DNA from: Dechloromonas sp. HYN0024
GTDB taxonomy: Bacteria; Pseudomonadota; Gammaproteobacteria; Burkholderiales; Rhodocyclaceae
Length of the DNA stretch: 64,000 nucleotides
NCBI RefSeq assembly: GCF_003441615.1
Contig: NZ_CP031842.1
Span: 62,001 to 126,000 of the forward strand
Direction: 5' to 3'
Both the position numbers and the translations under genes were made by a program. Under the pieces are notes generated by a model. That model made no database searches, was not told the DNA's origin, and saw nothing but the letters and a program-made list of their open reading frames with translations. The number at the start of each line of letters is the position of its first letter. Position 1 is the first letter of the stretch. Of the stretch, positions 34,828 to 44,269 are shown piece after piece.

Positions 34828-35511
34828 TCAGCGGGGCACCCAGCCACCGCAAACAGGAAAGACCTGGCCAACAAAGCAGTTGGCTGATTCGCTGCATAGA
34901 TACGCTGCGAAGTCGGCATCTTCATTCGCACCAACCAGCCTGCCCAGCGGCACCTCGCGCTTGAGACGCTCCTGAAAGCGGGGGTTGGCCTGAACCTCGG
35001 CGGGGAAGTAGGTGGGATTGTCGACGAAGTTCTGGGCAATGGCATTGATCTGCACATTGTACGGGGCGACCTCGACGCCGACCGACTGGACGTAGGCCAG
35101 CTGCGCACCCCGTGCTGCGCTGTAGGTAGAGGTGCGCTTGATGCCGCGCAGGGCGGACGCGCTGCCCATGACCAGGATCTTCCCGGCCTGTCGTTCGATC
35201 ATGGCCGGCAGGACGGCACGAAACAGGCGAGGCAAAGGATCAACCAGCGCCGCGAAGGTGTCGTGCCATTCCTCGTCGGAGGCCTCGGTGGCCGTCGTGG
35301 TCGGTGCCGGGATGGCCAGATTGGCGACCAGCACATCGACTCGTCCAGCCTGGGCGACGATGGCGGCGGGCGCCTCGGGGTCCATCAGTGAATCGCTATT
35401 GGCGATCACCGTCGCACCGTGTCGGGCAAATGCTTCGCACAGTACCGGACCCATGAACATGTCGGCGTGGGTGATCAGTACGCGCTTACCGAGAAGGATA
35501 GGATTTGACAT
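34828..35511 (-). CDS. Halohydrin-dehalogenase-like SDR protein
   Basis: A 227-residue short-chain-dehydrogenase fold protein. The usual glycine-rich NAD motif is replaced by ITHADMFMGPVL, and the catalytic triad is Ser117-Tyr130-Arg134 (S-x12-Y-x3-R) instead of S-Y-K. The following NFVDNPTYFPAEVQANPRF and the end GQVFPVCGGW resemble halohydrin dehalogenases such as HheC, which open and close epoxides with halide and need no cofactor. ATG 35511 has AGGAG at good spacing. Its place in a leucine operon is odd; it may act on another hydroxy or epoxy acid, or be a catalytically distinct homologue. Confidence 0.78.
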   Translation of the reverse strand: MSNPILLGKRVLITHADMFMGPVLCEAFARHGATVIANSDSLMDPEAPAAIVAQAGRVDVLVANLAIPAPTTTATEASDEEWHDTFAALVDPLPRLFRAVLPAMIERQAGKILVMGSASALRGIKRTSTYSAARGAQLAYVQSVGVEVAPYNVQINAIAQNFVDNPTYFPAEVQANPRFQERLKREVPLGRLVGANEDADFAAYLCSESANCFVGQVFPVCGGWVPR

Positions 35512-35536
35512 AGGGACTCCTGATCTATGGAGGGGA

Positions 35537-35752
35537 TCAATCGGCAGAGGAATACCGGAGCCGTCGCTTGAATAAGCCAATCGCCACGGCCAGTATTCCG
35601 CCCATCAACAACGAGGTGCCAACTGGCACTAACGCAAAGGGTTCTTTGAGATATCCGTGCTCGTCAATGGCAGAACCAAGCCACTGAAACAGGAGCAGGG
35701 CGCACAGTCCGAGAGCAATGGCCAGATAGCCGACCTTGATCAAAATATTCAT
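35537..35752 (-). CDS. Small two-helix membrane protein
   Basis: A 71-residue protein with two membrane helices (ILIKVGYLAIALGLCALLLFQWL and FALVPVGTSLLMGGILAVAIGLF) and a basic tail RRLRYSSAD. ATG 35752 follows a GGGG motif. I do not recognise a family. It lies between liuD and the SDR gene, 25 bases before the SDR start. Confidence 0.6.
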   Translation of the reverse strand: MNILIKVGYLAIALGLCALLLFQWLGSAIDEHGYLKEPFALVPVGTSLLMGGILAVAIGLFKRRLRYSSAD

Positions 35753-35831
35753 TCCCCGGTGGGCGGCGATCGGTGACGTATCGCCTTGGCTGAATAAATT
35801 TCCAGCCAGCCGGATCGAGCCGATGGGTTGA

Positions 35832-37832
35832 TCACGCTTCGCCCTCGAATTCGACCAGGGCCGCCCCATCCGACACCTGCTCGCCGGCTGCGTAACAGAA
35901 ATTTCTGACCGTGCCGGCAGCCGGGGCGGTAATGGTGTGCTCCATTTTCATGGCCTCGAGGATGAGCAGCGGTGTGCCCTTGTCGACCTTCTGGCCGGGT
36001 TGGGCGAGCAGTGCGACGACCTTGCCGGGCATCGGGGCGGTCAGGCCGCCGCCGTGACTATCGCCGGCATCAACGCGGTGCAACGGGTCATCGCGCAGGA
36101 GTGAGTACGTGCTTCCATTGAGAAAAAGGCTTCTTTTATCGGCCACGGCGACGACGCTGGCCATCAGGCGCCGGTCATTCAGTTCGACGGCAAAACGGTC
36201 ACCGTCGAGCTTCTTGCCACGCGCCAGCGTCGTTTCGCTGGCGATGGTGATGGCCCATTGTTGGTCACCGTAACGGACTTGAACATCGACCAGCGCCTCG
36301 CCATCCCGGAAGCTGATGGTGCGCGCCGACGACAGGTTCATTCGCCAGCCATCGCGGGCATGCCAGGGCGAACAGGGGTCGCCACCCGCCTTGGCGGCCT
36401 GTTTGGCGGCGTGTTGTTCCCACAGCAGTTCGCCGACCGTAGCCACCAGCAGGGCGTCGCGCGGTACAGCCTGGCTGGCCGGGAAGAGAAAATCCTTCTG
36501 CCGTTCGATCAGGCCGGTATCAAGGTCGGCACCAGCAAACGCCGGGCAGGCGACGAGCCGGGACAGGAAGTCGATATTGGTCGTGACGCCGGCCACCTGA
36601 TAGTCGGCCAGCGCTTTGCGCATGCGGGCGAGTGCGGCGTCGCGGTGCTCATCCCAGACGATCAGTTTGGCGATCATCGGGTCGTAGTAGGGGGTGATTT
36701 CGTCACCTTCCTCGACCCCGGTATCAACGCGGACGTTGAGGCTATCGGCCGGCGGGGCGAGGCGGACCAGGCGTCCGGTCGACGGCAGGAAGCCCCGGTC
36801 GGCGTCTTCAGCATAGATACGGGCTTCGAGTGCGTGGCCGCGAATCTGCAACTGCTCCTGGGCGAGGGGCAGTGGCTGGCCGGCGGCGACGCGCAACTGC
36901 CATTCGACCAGATCCTGACCGGTGATCATTTCGGTAACCGGGTGCTCGACCTGCAGGCGGGTATTCATTTCCATGAAGTAGAACGAGCCGTCCTGGTTGG
37001 CGATGAACTCGACCGTGCCGGCCCCAACGTAACCGACGGCCTTGGCTGCCGCGACGGCGGCCTCGCCCATCTGGCGGCGGCGCTCGGTGGTCATGCCGGG
37101 GGCGGGGGCTTCTTCGAGCACCTTCTGGTGGCGGCGCTGGACTGAACAGTCGCGCTCGAAGAGGTAGACGCAATTGCCGAGACTGTCGGCAAAAACCTGA
37201 ATCTCGATGTGACGCGGCTTGGTGATGTATTTCTCGATCAGCACATGCTCGTTGCCGAAGCTGGAAGCGGCTTCGCGCTTGCACGAGGCCAGCGCATCGG
37301 GAAAGTCTTCACTCTTCTCGACCAGACGCATGCCTTTGCCCCCACCGCCGGCGGCTGCCTTGATCAGGACCGGGTAGCCGATGGCATCCGCTTCCTGATG
37401 GAGCAGGGCGGGCGTCTGGTCATCGCCGTGGTAGCCGGGGGTCAGCGGCACGGCCGCCTTGCCCATCAGCTTCTTGGCTTCGGACTTCGAGCCCATCGCC
37501 CGAATCGCCGAAGCCGGCGGCCCGATGAAGGCAATCCCGCTGGCCGCCAGGGCATCGGCAAAGTCAGCATTCTCGGAAAGAAAACCATAGCCCGGATGCA
37601 CGGCTTGTGCGCCGGTCCGCTTGCAGGCGTCGATGATCTTGTCGGCCACCAAATAGGACTCGCGGGCGGCGGCCGGGCCGAGCAGGACGGCTTCATCGGC
37701 CAGCCGAACATGGCGGGCATTGGCATCGGCTTCGGAATAGACGGCGACGGTACGGATGCCCATGCGGCGGGCGGTCTTGATGACGCGGCAGGCAATTTCT
37801 CCGCGGTTTGCAATGAGGATTTTGTTGAACAT
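35832..37832 (-). CDS. liuD: Methylcrotonyl-CoA carboxylase, biotin-containing alpha subunit
   Basis: A 666-residue biotin carboxylase plus biotin carrier. The N-terminal domain starts MFNKILIANRGEIACRVIKTARRMGI, the ATP-grasp loop is KAAAGGGGKGMR, and the catalytic FMEMNTRLQVEHPVTEMITG follows. The C-terminal carrier domain has the biotin site EAMKMEHT (Lys629). With LiuB it carboxylates 3-methylcrotonyl-CoA. Length and the neighbouring beta subunit separate it from propionyl- or acetyl-CoA carboxylase. It starts three bases after the liuC stop. Confidence 0.93.
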   Translation of the reverse strand: MFNKILIANRGEIACRVIKTARRMGIRTVAVYSEADANARHVRLADEAVLLGPAAARESYLVADKIIDACKRTGAQAVHPGYGFLSENADFADALAASGIAFIGPPASAIRAMGSKSEAKKLMGKAAVPLTPGYHGDDQTPALLHQEADAIGYPVLIKAAAGGGGKGMRLVEKSEDFPDALASCKREAASSFGNEHVLIEKYITKPRHIEIQVFADSLGNCVYLFERDCSVQRRHQKVLEEAPAPGMTTERRRQMGEAAVAAAKAVGYVGAGTVEFIANQDGSFYFMEMNTRLQVEHPVTEMITGQDLVEWQLRVAAGQPLPLAQEQLQIRGHALEARIYAEDADRGFLPSTGRLVRLAPPADSLNVRVDTGVEEGDEITPYYDPMIAKLIVWDEHRDAALARMRKALADYQVAGVTTNIDFLSRLVACPAFAGADLDTGLIERQKDFLFPASQAVPRDALLVATVGELLWEQHAAKQAAKAGGDPCSPWHARDGWRMNLSSARTISFRDGEALVDVQVRYGDQQWAITIASETTLARGKKLDGDRFAVELNDRRLMASVVAVADKRSLFLNGSTYSLLRDDPLHRVDAGDSHGGGLTAPMPGKVVALLAQPGQKVDKGTPLLILEAMKMEHTITAPAAGTVRNFCYAAGEQVSDGAALVEFEGEA

Positions 37833-37835
37833 GGC

Positions 37836-38621
37836 TTATTCCCCAATCCAGTTGGGCTGACGTTTATCGAGGAAGGCAGAAATGCCTTCGCGGGCTTCCG
37901 GTGTGGCGCGCAGGTGGGCGATGCGGTGGGCGGTGTCTTCGACCAGGTTGTCGTTGATCGGCTGGTTGCTGACGGCGCGAATCAGATCCTTGGCGGCAGC
38001 CTGCGAAAGCGGGCCGCCCTGCAGGAGTGCACTGACGATTTCCTGCACCTTGGCATCGAGTTGCTCCGGTTCCACCGTTTCATGGACGAGGCCGATGTCT
38101 TGGGCGCGTTCGGCGCTGATCCGCTCGGCTGACTGGAAGTAGCGGTAGGCCTGGCGGGCCCCGATGGCGCGCAGAACGTAAGGTGAAATGGCCGAGGGGA
38201 TAATGCCGAACTTGACTTCCGAGGTGGCGAACACGGCCTTGGTCGAGGCCACGGCAATGTCGCAGGCGGCTGCCAGTCCCATGCCGCCGCCCAGCGCCGC
38301 TCCCTGGACACGGGCGATGGTCGGCTTTTTCATCTCGGCCAGGGTGCGCAGCATGGTGGCCAGGGCGCGGGCATCGTTGAGGTTGTCATCAATACCATTG
38401 TTGGCGGCGCGTTTCATCCAGTTGAGATCAGCCCCGGCCGAGAAGCTCTTGCCACGACCGGCGAGGACGGCAACGCGGACGTCCTGATCATCGTCGAGGG
38501 CGAAACAGGCGGCGGTCAGTTCGGTAATGAGGGTTTCATCAAAGGCATTGTGGAGATCGGGACGATTCATCCAGATCGTGGCGACCGGGCCGGCGAGTTC
38601 GATTTCCAGAGAGGTAAACAT
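37836..38621 (-). CDS. liuC: Methylglutaconyl-CoA hydratase (enoyl-CoA hydratase family)
   Basis: A 261-residue crotonase-fold enzyme. The oxyanion-hole segments are GRGKSFSAGADLNWMKRA and RVQGAALGGGMGLAAACDIAVAS. In leucine degradation this enzyme hydrates 3-methylglutaconyl-CoA to HMG-CoA. Assignment to LiuC rests on its place between liuB and liuD; the fold alone would allow other enoyl-CoA substrates. Confidence 0.9.
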   Translation of the reverse strand: MFTSLEIELAGPVATIWMNRPDLHNAFDETLITELTAACFALDDDQDVRVAVLAGRGKSFSAGADLNWMKRAANNGIDDNLNDARALATMLRTLAEMKKPTIARVQGAALGGGMGLAAACDIAVASTKAVFATSEVKFGIIPSAISPYVLRAIGARQAYRYFQSAERISAERAQDIGLVHETVEPEQLDAKVQEIVSALLQGGPLSQAAAKDLIRAVSNQPINDNLVEDTAHRIAHLRATPEAREGISAFLDKRQPNWIGE

Positions 38622-38633
38622 GTCTCGCTCCGA

Positions 38634-39269
38634 TTACTGTTGTCGTTGGCGGATCAGGTCCGCCATGGGCTGGCCATCGAGTGCTGCGATCAGGCTGGCC
38701 TGATTGACGGCGGGCTGGTTCTGGCTGACTTTCCATTTGCCGATCAGGCGCTCGATGCGGATTTCGATGCCGACCACGGCACCGAGCATTTTTCTGATGT
38801 AGTCGGCCGGCGCATCATCGACAGCCCATGGGTGGGGCAGTCCGGATTCGTGCTCGGCGGTCAAGGTACGCAACTGTGCCAAAAGCCAATCGGCATCGTC
38901 GATCAGGCGCAGCTCGCCATAGGCATGGACGGCGGTGTAATTCCAGGTCGGTACGACTTTGCCATGCTCGGCCTTGGTGGCGTAGCCGGAGGGGCTGATG
39001 TAGCTTTCCGGGCCTTGGAAGATGACGAGAATACCCTGGTTGCCGCTGGGGGCAGCGTTGGTCGCGCCATCTGCCATCAGCGGGTTGGATCGGGCCACAT
39101 GGCCGCGCAGGGTGCCATTCGAGCCGCTGGCGGCATCCAGATGCAAGGGAATGTGGTTGGCATCGAGGCCATCCGGGCCCTGTGTGACGAGCGTGGCCAG
39201 TGGATGGGCACGCATCAGCGCGTGCATGACGCCGATATCGTTTTCCGCAAAGTGTTTGGGCAGATACAT
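38634..39269 (-). CDS. PaiB-family FMN-binding protein
   Basis: A 211-residue protein of the PaiB / 'FMN-binding negative transcriptional regulator' family: MYLPKHFAENDIGVMHALMRAHPLATLVT, FQGPESYISPSGYATKAEHGKVVPTWNY and VVGIEIRIERLIGKWKVSQNQP. The family name comes from a Bacillus regulator but the fold is a flavin-binding split barrel. ATG 39269 was chosen; it begins four bases after the liuB stop. Its role in this operon is unknown. Confidence 0.85.
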   Translation of the reverse strand: MYLPKHFAENDIGVMHALMRAHPLATLVTQGPDGLDANHIPLHLDAASGSNGTLRGHVARSNPLMADGATNAAPSGNQGILVIFQGPESYISPSGYATKAEHGKVVPTWNYTAVHAYGELRLIDDADWLLAQLRTLTAEHESGLPHPWAVDDAPADYIRKMLGAVVGIEIRIERLIGKWKVSQNQPAVNQASLIAALDGQPMADLIRQRQQ

Positions 39270-39273
39270 CGTT

Positions 39274-40881
39274 TTACATCCGGAAAATGCCGAATTTCGT
39301 TTCTTCGGCAGGTGCATTCATCGAGGCCGACAGGCCGAGGCCAAGAACGCGGCGGGTGTCGGCCGGGTCGATGATGCCGTCGTCCCACAGTCGGGCGCTG
39401 GCGTAGTAGGGGTGGCCCTGGGTTTCGTATTGGTCGCGGATCGGGGCCTTGAAGGCGGCCTCTTCTTCGGCGCTCCAGGTCTTGCCGCCTGCTTCGATGC
39501 CGTCGCGCTTGACGGTGGCCAGTACGCCGGCAGCCTGTTCGCCGCCCATGACGGAAATTCGGGCATTCGGCCACATCCAGAGGAAGCGGGGGCTGTAGGC
39601 GCGACCGCACATGCCGTAGTTGCCGGCACCGAAGCTGCCGCCGATGACGACGGTGAATTTTGGCACCTTGGCGGTGGCGACGGCGGTGACCATCTTGGCA
39701 CCATCGCGGGCGATGCCGCCGTTTTCGTATTTGCGGCCGACCATGAAGCCGGTGATGTTCTGCAAAAAGACGAGCGGAATGCCACGCTGGGCGCAGAGTT
39801 CGATGAAGTGGGCGCCTTTCAGGGCGGATTCGCTGAACAGGATGCCATTGTTGGCGACGATACCGACCGGGTAGCCGTAAATCCGCGCAAAGCCGCAGAC
39901 CAGGGTCGTGCCGTAGCGAGCCTTGAACTCGTCAAAATCGGAACCGTCGACAATGCGGGCGATGATTTCGCGCACGTCGAAGGGCTTTTTGCTGTCGGTC
40001 GGGATGACGCCGTACAACTCTTCGGCACCATAAAGCGGCTCGGTCGGGACGGTCAGGGTGACCGGCGGCTGCTTCTTCCAGTTGAGATCCTTGACGATGC
40101 GCCGGGCGATGGCGAGGGCGTGTGCGTCATTTTCGGCAAGATGATCGACGACGCCGGAAATGCGCGTATGGACGTCGGCCCCGCCGAGGTCTTCAGCCGA
40201 GACCACTTCGCCGGTCGCTGCCTTGACCAGCGGCGGGCCGCCCAAAAAGATCGTGCCCTGGTTCTTGACGATGATCGACTCGTCACACATGGCCGGCACG
40301 TAGGCGCCGCCGGCCGTGCACGAACCCATGACGGCGGCGATCTGCGGAATGCCCTGGGCCGACAGGTTGGCCTGGTTGAAGAAGATGCGGCCGAAATGTT
40401 CCTTGTCGGGAAAGACCTCGTCCTGCATGGGCAGGAAGGCACCGCCGGAGTCGACCAGATAGACGCAGGGGAGGCGGTTTTCGAGGGCGATTTCCTGGGC
40501 CCGCAGATGCTTTTTGACGGTCAGCGGGTAGTAGGTGCCGCCCTTCACGGTGGCATCATTGGCAACGACCATGCATTCGACGCCATTGACCCGGCCAATG
40601 CCGGCAATCACCGAAGCGGCTGGCACGTCGCCACCATACATCCCATACGCCGCGAATTGTCCGATCTCGAGGAAGGGGGTGCCGGGATCGAGCAGGCCAT
40701 TGACGCGCTCGCGGGGCAGCAGCTTGCCGCGGGCGAGGTGCTTCTGACGCGCCGCTTCGGGGCCGCCAAGGGCGATCTTCTCGACTTTTTCATGAAGATC
40801 GGCCACCACGGTCTGCATGGCCGCCAGGTTGGCCTGGAAATCGGCCGAGCGCGGGTTGAGCTGGGTTTTGAGTTGGGTCAT
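39274..40881 (-). CDS. liuB: Methylcrotonyl-CoA carboxylase, carboxyltransferase beta subunit
   Basis: A 535-residue carboxyltransferase with the two crotonase-like halves: [21 protein letters not shown] and [17 protein letters not shown] in the first, [28 protein letters not shown] and [38 protein letters not shown] in the second. These are typical of MccB and differ from PccB. It transfers the carboxyl group from LiuD's biotin to 3-methylcrotonyl-CoA. Confidence 0.95.
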   Translation of the reverse strand: MTQLKTQLNPRSADFQANLAAMQTVVADLHEKVEKIALGGPEAARQKHLARGKLLPRERVNGLLDPGTPFLEIGQFAAYGMYGGDVPAASVIAGIGRVNGVECMVVANDATVKGGTYYPLTVKKHLRAQEIALENRLPCVYLVDSGGAFLPMQDEVFPDKEHFGRIFFNQANLSAQGIPQIAAVMGSCTAGGAYVPAMCDESIIVKNQGTIFLGGPPLVKAATGEVVSAEDLGGADVHTRISGVVDHLAENDAHALAIARRIVKDLNWKKQPPVTLTVPTEPLYGAEELYGVIPTDSKKPFDVREIIARIVDGSDFDEFKARYGTTLVCGFARIYGYPVGIVANNGILFSESALKGAHFIELCAQRGIPLVFLQNITGFMVGRKYENGGIARDGAKMVTAVATAKVPKFTVVIGGSFGAGNYGMCGRAYSPRFLWMWPNARISVMGGEQAAGVLATVKRDGIEAGGKTWSAEEEAAFKAPIRDQYETQGHPYYASARLWDDGIIDPADTRRVLGLGLSASMNAPAEETKFGIFRM

Positions 40882-40945
40882 GTCTCTTCCTGGTTATTGG
40901 TTCCCGAGGAGCAGATGGCTTTGCTAGCTGCTCAGTTCTCGATCC

Positions 40946-41545
40946 TCACAATTGCTTTTCTTCTTTCAGCCACTTGCTGACTGGCTCAGGCTGGTAGTTC
41001 GCCATGCGCGCCAGCAGGCTGTCTATGTCGGTATCAGTCAGCACCATGGCGCGGTTCTGCGGCCGCAAAAAGCCTTCGCCGACAGCGTGGTCGAAGAGGC
41101 CAAGCAGCGGGTCGTAGAAGCCACGCACGTTGAGTAGGCCCATCGGCTTCCCGTGGAAGCCGAGCTGGCCCCAGGTCAGGATTTCGCAGAACTCCTCGAA
41201 AGTGCCGAAGCCGCCGGGGAGGGCGATGAAGCCATCCGACAACTCCGCCATGCGCGCCTTGCGGGTGTGCATCGAATCGACCACCTCGATGCGGGTCAGC
41301 GCCCGGTGATCGACGGCGCGACCGGCTACCTCCTTGCCCATCAGCGCCTCCGGGATGACGCCAATGACCGTGCCGCCGGCTTCCAGGCAGGCATCGGCAA
41401 CCGCGCCCATGAGGCCGATGTTGCCGGCCCCGTAGACCAGTTCAATGTGGCGGGCGGCGAGCAGTCGGCCGAGTTTCTCCGCTTCGGCACGGTAGGCCGG
41501 GTGGTGGCCGGCATTTGAGCCGCAGAAGACACAGATTCTTTTCAT
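40946..41545 (-). CDS. LOG-family protein (cytokinin-riboside phosphoribohydrolase-like)
   Basis: A 199-residue nucleotide-processing enzyme with the LOG motif LPGGFGTFEEFCEILTW and ELSDGFIALP, with HTRKARM upstream. Members cleave nucleoside 5'-monophosphates (AMP nucleosidase or cytokinin activation). No direct link to leucine degradation; the gene probably travels in the operon. It starts four bases after the upstream isomerase-like gene. Confidence 0.9.
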   Translation of the reverse strand: MKRICVFCGSNAGHHPAYRAEAEKLGRLLAARHIELVYGAGNIGLMGAVADACLEAGGTVIGVIPEALMGKEVAGRAVDHRALTRIEVVDSMHTRKARMAELSDGFIALPGGFGTFEEFCEILTWGQLGFHGKPMGLLNVRGFYDPLLGLFDHAVGEGFLRPQNRAMVLTDTDIDSLLARMANYQPEPVSKWLKEEKQL

Positions 41546-41549
41546 GGTT

Positions 41550-42167
41550 TCAGAAACCGCCGGCTTTCAGCCAGTGGTCGATCTGCGGCAAGCGGTCGGC
41601 GCCGAAGAAGGCTTCGCCATCGATGATGACGTGCGGCGATCCGAAAACGCCGGCGGCCAGTGCCTGGTCGCATTCGCTCTTGAGACGAGCCTTGATGTCC
41701 GGGCTTTGCAGGGCGGCGGCAAGGGCGGCCCGATCGACCCCGAGGGCCCCGGCAATGTCGAGGACGGTATCGGGTGAGGAAATATCACGGTCGTCGACAA
41801 AGAAGGCGCGATAAGTGGCCTGGGCAAATTGCCGGGCCAGGGCGCAGTCCTGGCCGTCCAGCCAGTAGTAGGCGCGAGCCGCATTCTGCGTCGGCAGGGG
41901 GAAGCGGCTCGGCGGATTGTAGGGAATCCCCATGAATCGGGCCGAGCGGTGGAAGTCGTGGAACATGTAGGTGCCCTTGCTGCTCACCCCGTCGGCCGGC
42001 GGCCGCGAGCCGGTGGCCTGGAAGATGATGCCGAGCAGGATCGGGTGCCATTTGACCCGGCGCCCGTACTGGGCGGCGAGGGCGTCGATCTTCTCGCTCA
42101 GCAGATAGCCGTAGGGGCTGGAAAAATCGAACCAGAAATCGATCGGGGCTTGGCCGGTATCGGTCAT
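41550..42167 (-). CDS. 2-hydroxychromene-2-carboxylate isomerase-like DsbA-family protein
   Basis: A 205-residue thioredoxin-fold protein. The N-terminal motif FWFDFSSPYGYLLSEKI has Ser in place of the redox cysteines, as in HCCA isomerases and kappa-class glutathione transferases. AAGVFGSPHVIIDGEAFFGADRLPQIDHWL is the matching C-terminal part. Relatives isomerise aromatic catabolic intermediates with glutathione. The substrate here is unknown. Confidence 0.88.
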   Translation of the reverse strand: MTDTGQAPIDFWFDFSSPYGYLLSEKIDALAAQYGRRVKWHPILLGIIFQATGSRPPADGVSSKGTYMFHDFHRSARFMGIPYNPPSRFPLPTQNAARAYYWLDGQDCALARQFAQATYRAFFVDDRDISSPDTVLDIAGALGVDRAALAAALQSPDIKARLKSECDQALAAGVFGSPHVIIDGEAFFGADRLPQIDHWLKAGGF

Positions 42168-42233
42168 CTTTGTCTCCTCGTTGTTGCGGTCGCCGGATTT
42201 GTGTTTTTGTTCTGGTCGACCGCTGGGTTTTCT

Positions 42234-43370
42234 TTACTCGGCGGCGATCGATCGTCCAATCACCAGCCGCTGGATGTCATTGGCGCCTTCGTAGATCTGG
42301 CAAATGCGTACATCGCGGTAGATGCGCTCGACCGGGAAGTCACTGGTGTACCCAACGCCGCCGTGAATCTGGATGGCGTCCGAGGCGATCTTCTCGGCCG
42401 CTTCGGAGGCGAACATCTTGGCCATTGAGGCTTCTTTCAGGCAGGGCTTGCCGGCATCCTTGAGCGTGGCGGCGCGCCAGACCATGAGGCGGGCGGCGTC
42501 GAGCAGGGTATTCATGTCGGCGAGGCGGAAATTGACTGCCTGATGATCGATGATGGGTACGCCGAAAGTGATGCGTTCCTTGGCGTAGTGCACGGCTGCT
42601 TCAAACGCGGCGCGGGCCATGCCGATGCTCTGGGCGGCAATGCCGATGCGGCCGGCTTCGAGGTTGGAGAGGGCGATCCGGTAGCCTTCACCTTCCTGGC
42701 CGAGCAAGGCGGAAGCAGGAACGCGGCAGTTTTCCAGAATGATCTGCACGGTGTCGGAGGCATGCTGGCCCATCTTGTCTTCGGTGCGGCCGACAATGAA
42801 GCCCGGCGTCGCCGTCGGGATCAGGAAGCAGGAAATCCCCTTCTTGCCGGCGGCCTTGTCGGTTACGGCAAAAACAATGGCCATCTGGGCGTGCTTGCCC
42901 GTGGTGATGAACTGTTTGACGCCATTCAGCACGAAATGGTCACCATCGCGGTCGGCGCGGGTGGTGATGGCCGCAGCATCGGAGCCGGTATGTGGTTCGG
43001 TCAGGCAGAAGCAACCGAGCTTTTCGCCGCGGGCCAGAGGCTTGAGCCATTCTTCCTTTTGCGCGTTCGTGCCGTATTTCATGGTGATGCCGCAGGCCAG
43101 CGAGTTCTGGACGGAAACGATGGTTGATGTGGCACCATCGCCGGCCGCAATTTCCTCGAGGGTGAGGACGAGGCTCATGTAATCCATGCCGGCTCCATCC
43201 CATTCTTCGGGAACGACCATGCCGAGGGCACCGAGTTCGCCCAATTCCTTGAGGGCTTCGCCCGGGAAGGTGTGGTTGCGGTCCCAATCAGCGGCGAAGG
43301 GGGCGAGACGTTCCTGCGCGAAGGCGCGCATGGTGTCGCGGATCATTTCCTGTTCTTGCGTGAGAATCAT
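42234..43370 (-). CDS. Acyl-CoA dehydrogenase (short/branched-chain type)
   Basis: A 378-residue FAD flavoenzyme that introduces the 2,3-double bond into acyl-CoAs. FAD and substrate motifs are CFCLTEPHTGSDAAAITTRA and KQFITTGKHAQ, and the catalytic base is Glu361 in QIYEGANDIQR, the position used by short-chain and isobutyryl/2-methylbutyryl enzymes. A second dehydrogenase (liuA) lies in the same operon, so this one probably handles a different acyl chain. It overlaps the exporter gene by 4 bp. Confidence 0.92.
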   Translation of the reverse strand: MILTQEQEMIRDTMRAFAQERLAPFAADWDRNHTFPGEALKELGELGALGMVVPEEWDGAGMDYMSLVLTLEEIAAGDGATSTIVSVQNSLACGITMKYGTNAQKEEWLKPLARGEKLGCFCLTEPHTGSDAAAITTRADRDGDHFVLNGVKQFITTGKHAQMAIVFAVTDKAAGKKGISCFLIPTATPGFIVGRTEDKMGQHASDTVQIILENCRVPASALLGQEGEGYRIALSNLEAGRIGIAAQSIGMARAAFEAAVHYAKERITFGVPIIDHQAVNFRLADMNTLLDAARLMVWRAATLKDAGKPCLKEASMAKMFASEAAEKIASDAIQIHGGVGYTSDFPVERIYRDVRICQIYEGANDIQRLVIGRSIAAE

Positions 43371-44269
43371 GTTGTTTCCTTGCGATAGCTAGTTAACCAG
43401 ACGCCGGCGATGACCAGCAGGCCACCCGCCAGAACCGACAGGCCGAGGCGCTCGTCGAGCAGGACAGCAGCCTGCAGGACGGCGAAGACCGGTACCAGAT
43501 TGATGAAAACCGAAGCTCGGGCGACGCCGATTTGATGCACTGCGCTGGTGAACCAGGTATAGGCCATGGCGGTACCGAAAATGGCGAGAAAGCCCATGCT
43601 GGCCCACACCTTCAGCGACCATTCGGCCGGTGCAATATCGCCCTGGAAAACGGCGGCGATGCTGAGGAAAAGGGCGCCGAGCAGGCTGGCATAGAGGGTC
43701 ACGGCGAGGGCGGGCAGGGTTTGTGAAACGCGTCGCCCGATGAAGGTGTAGGACGCCCAGCTCAGGGCGCAGCCGAGAATCAGCCATTCGCCGAGGCCGA
43801 CACTGCCTTGCAGCAGGGCGAGCGGTTCGCCGTTGCCAATCACGGTCAGGCAGCCGGCCATGGCGATGGCAATGCCCAGCCCTTTGGTGGCCGACATTTT
43901 TTCCTGGCCGAACAGCCAGGCGAGCAGCGCCACCATTACCGGGTTAAGGGCGACAACCAGGGCGCCGCGTCCGGCCGCGAGATGCTGCAGACCATAGAAA
44001 AAGCACAGGCCGTAGAGAAAGACGCCGGTAAAGGCCAGCGCCGCCATCACACCCCATTCCTGTCGGCCGGCCGGCAATGGCAGGCGACGACCGCTGCTTA
44101 CGGCAAAGGCGGCGACGACCAGCCCGGCCAGCACAAAGCGCAGGGAGGCGACGGCGAGCGGTGCCGCCACCTCCTGCGCGATGATGCGTCCGGCGATCCA
44201 GGTGCCGCCCCACATGAACATGGCTGCAATCAGCTTGAAATAGGTGAGTGAAGTCGCCGCTTGCGGCAA
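43367..44269 (-). CDS. EamA/DMT-family transporter
   Basis: A 300-residue membrane protein with ten predicted helices in two EamA repeats (FKLIAAMFMWGGTWIAGRII and the second half starting VGLGEWLILGCALSWASYTFIGRRV). Such proteins usually export amino acids or metabolites. The apparent start is TTG 44269, directly after the thiolase stop (TAA-TTG), so it is translationally coupled; a later ATG would cut the first helix. Confidence 0.85.
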   Translation of the reverse strand: MPQAATSLTYFKLIAAMFMWGGTWIAGRIIAQEVAAPLAVASLRFVLAGLVVAAFAVSSGRRLPLPAGRQEWGVMAALAFTGVFLYGLCFFYGLQHLAAGRGALVVALNPVMVALLAWLFGQEKMSATKGLGIAIAMAGCLTVIGNGEPLALLQGSVGLGEWLILGCALSWASYTFIGRRVSQTLPALAVTLYASLLGALFLSIAAVFQGDIAPAEWSLKVWASMGFLAIFGTAMAYTWFTSAVHQIGVARASVFINLVPVFAVLQAAVLLDERLGLSVLAGGLLVIAGVWLTSYRKETT

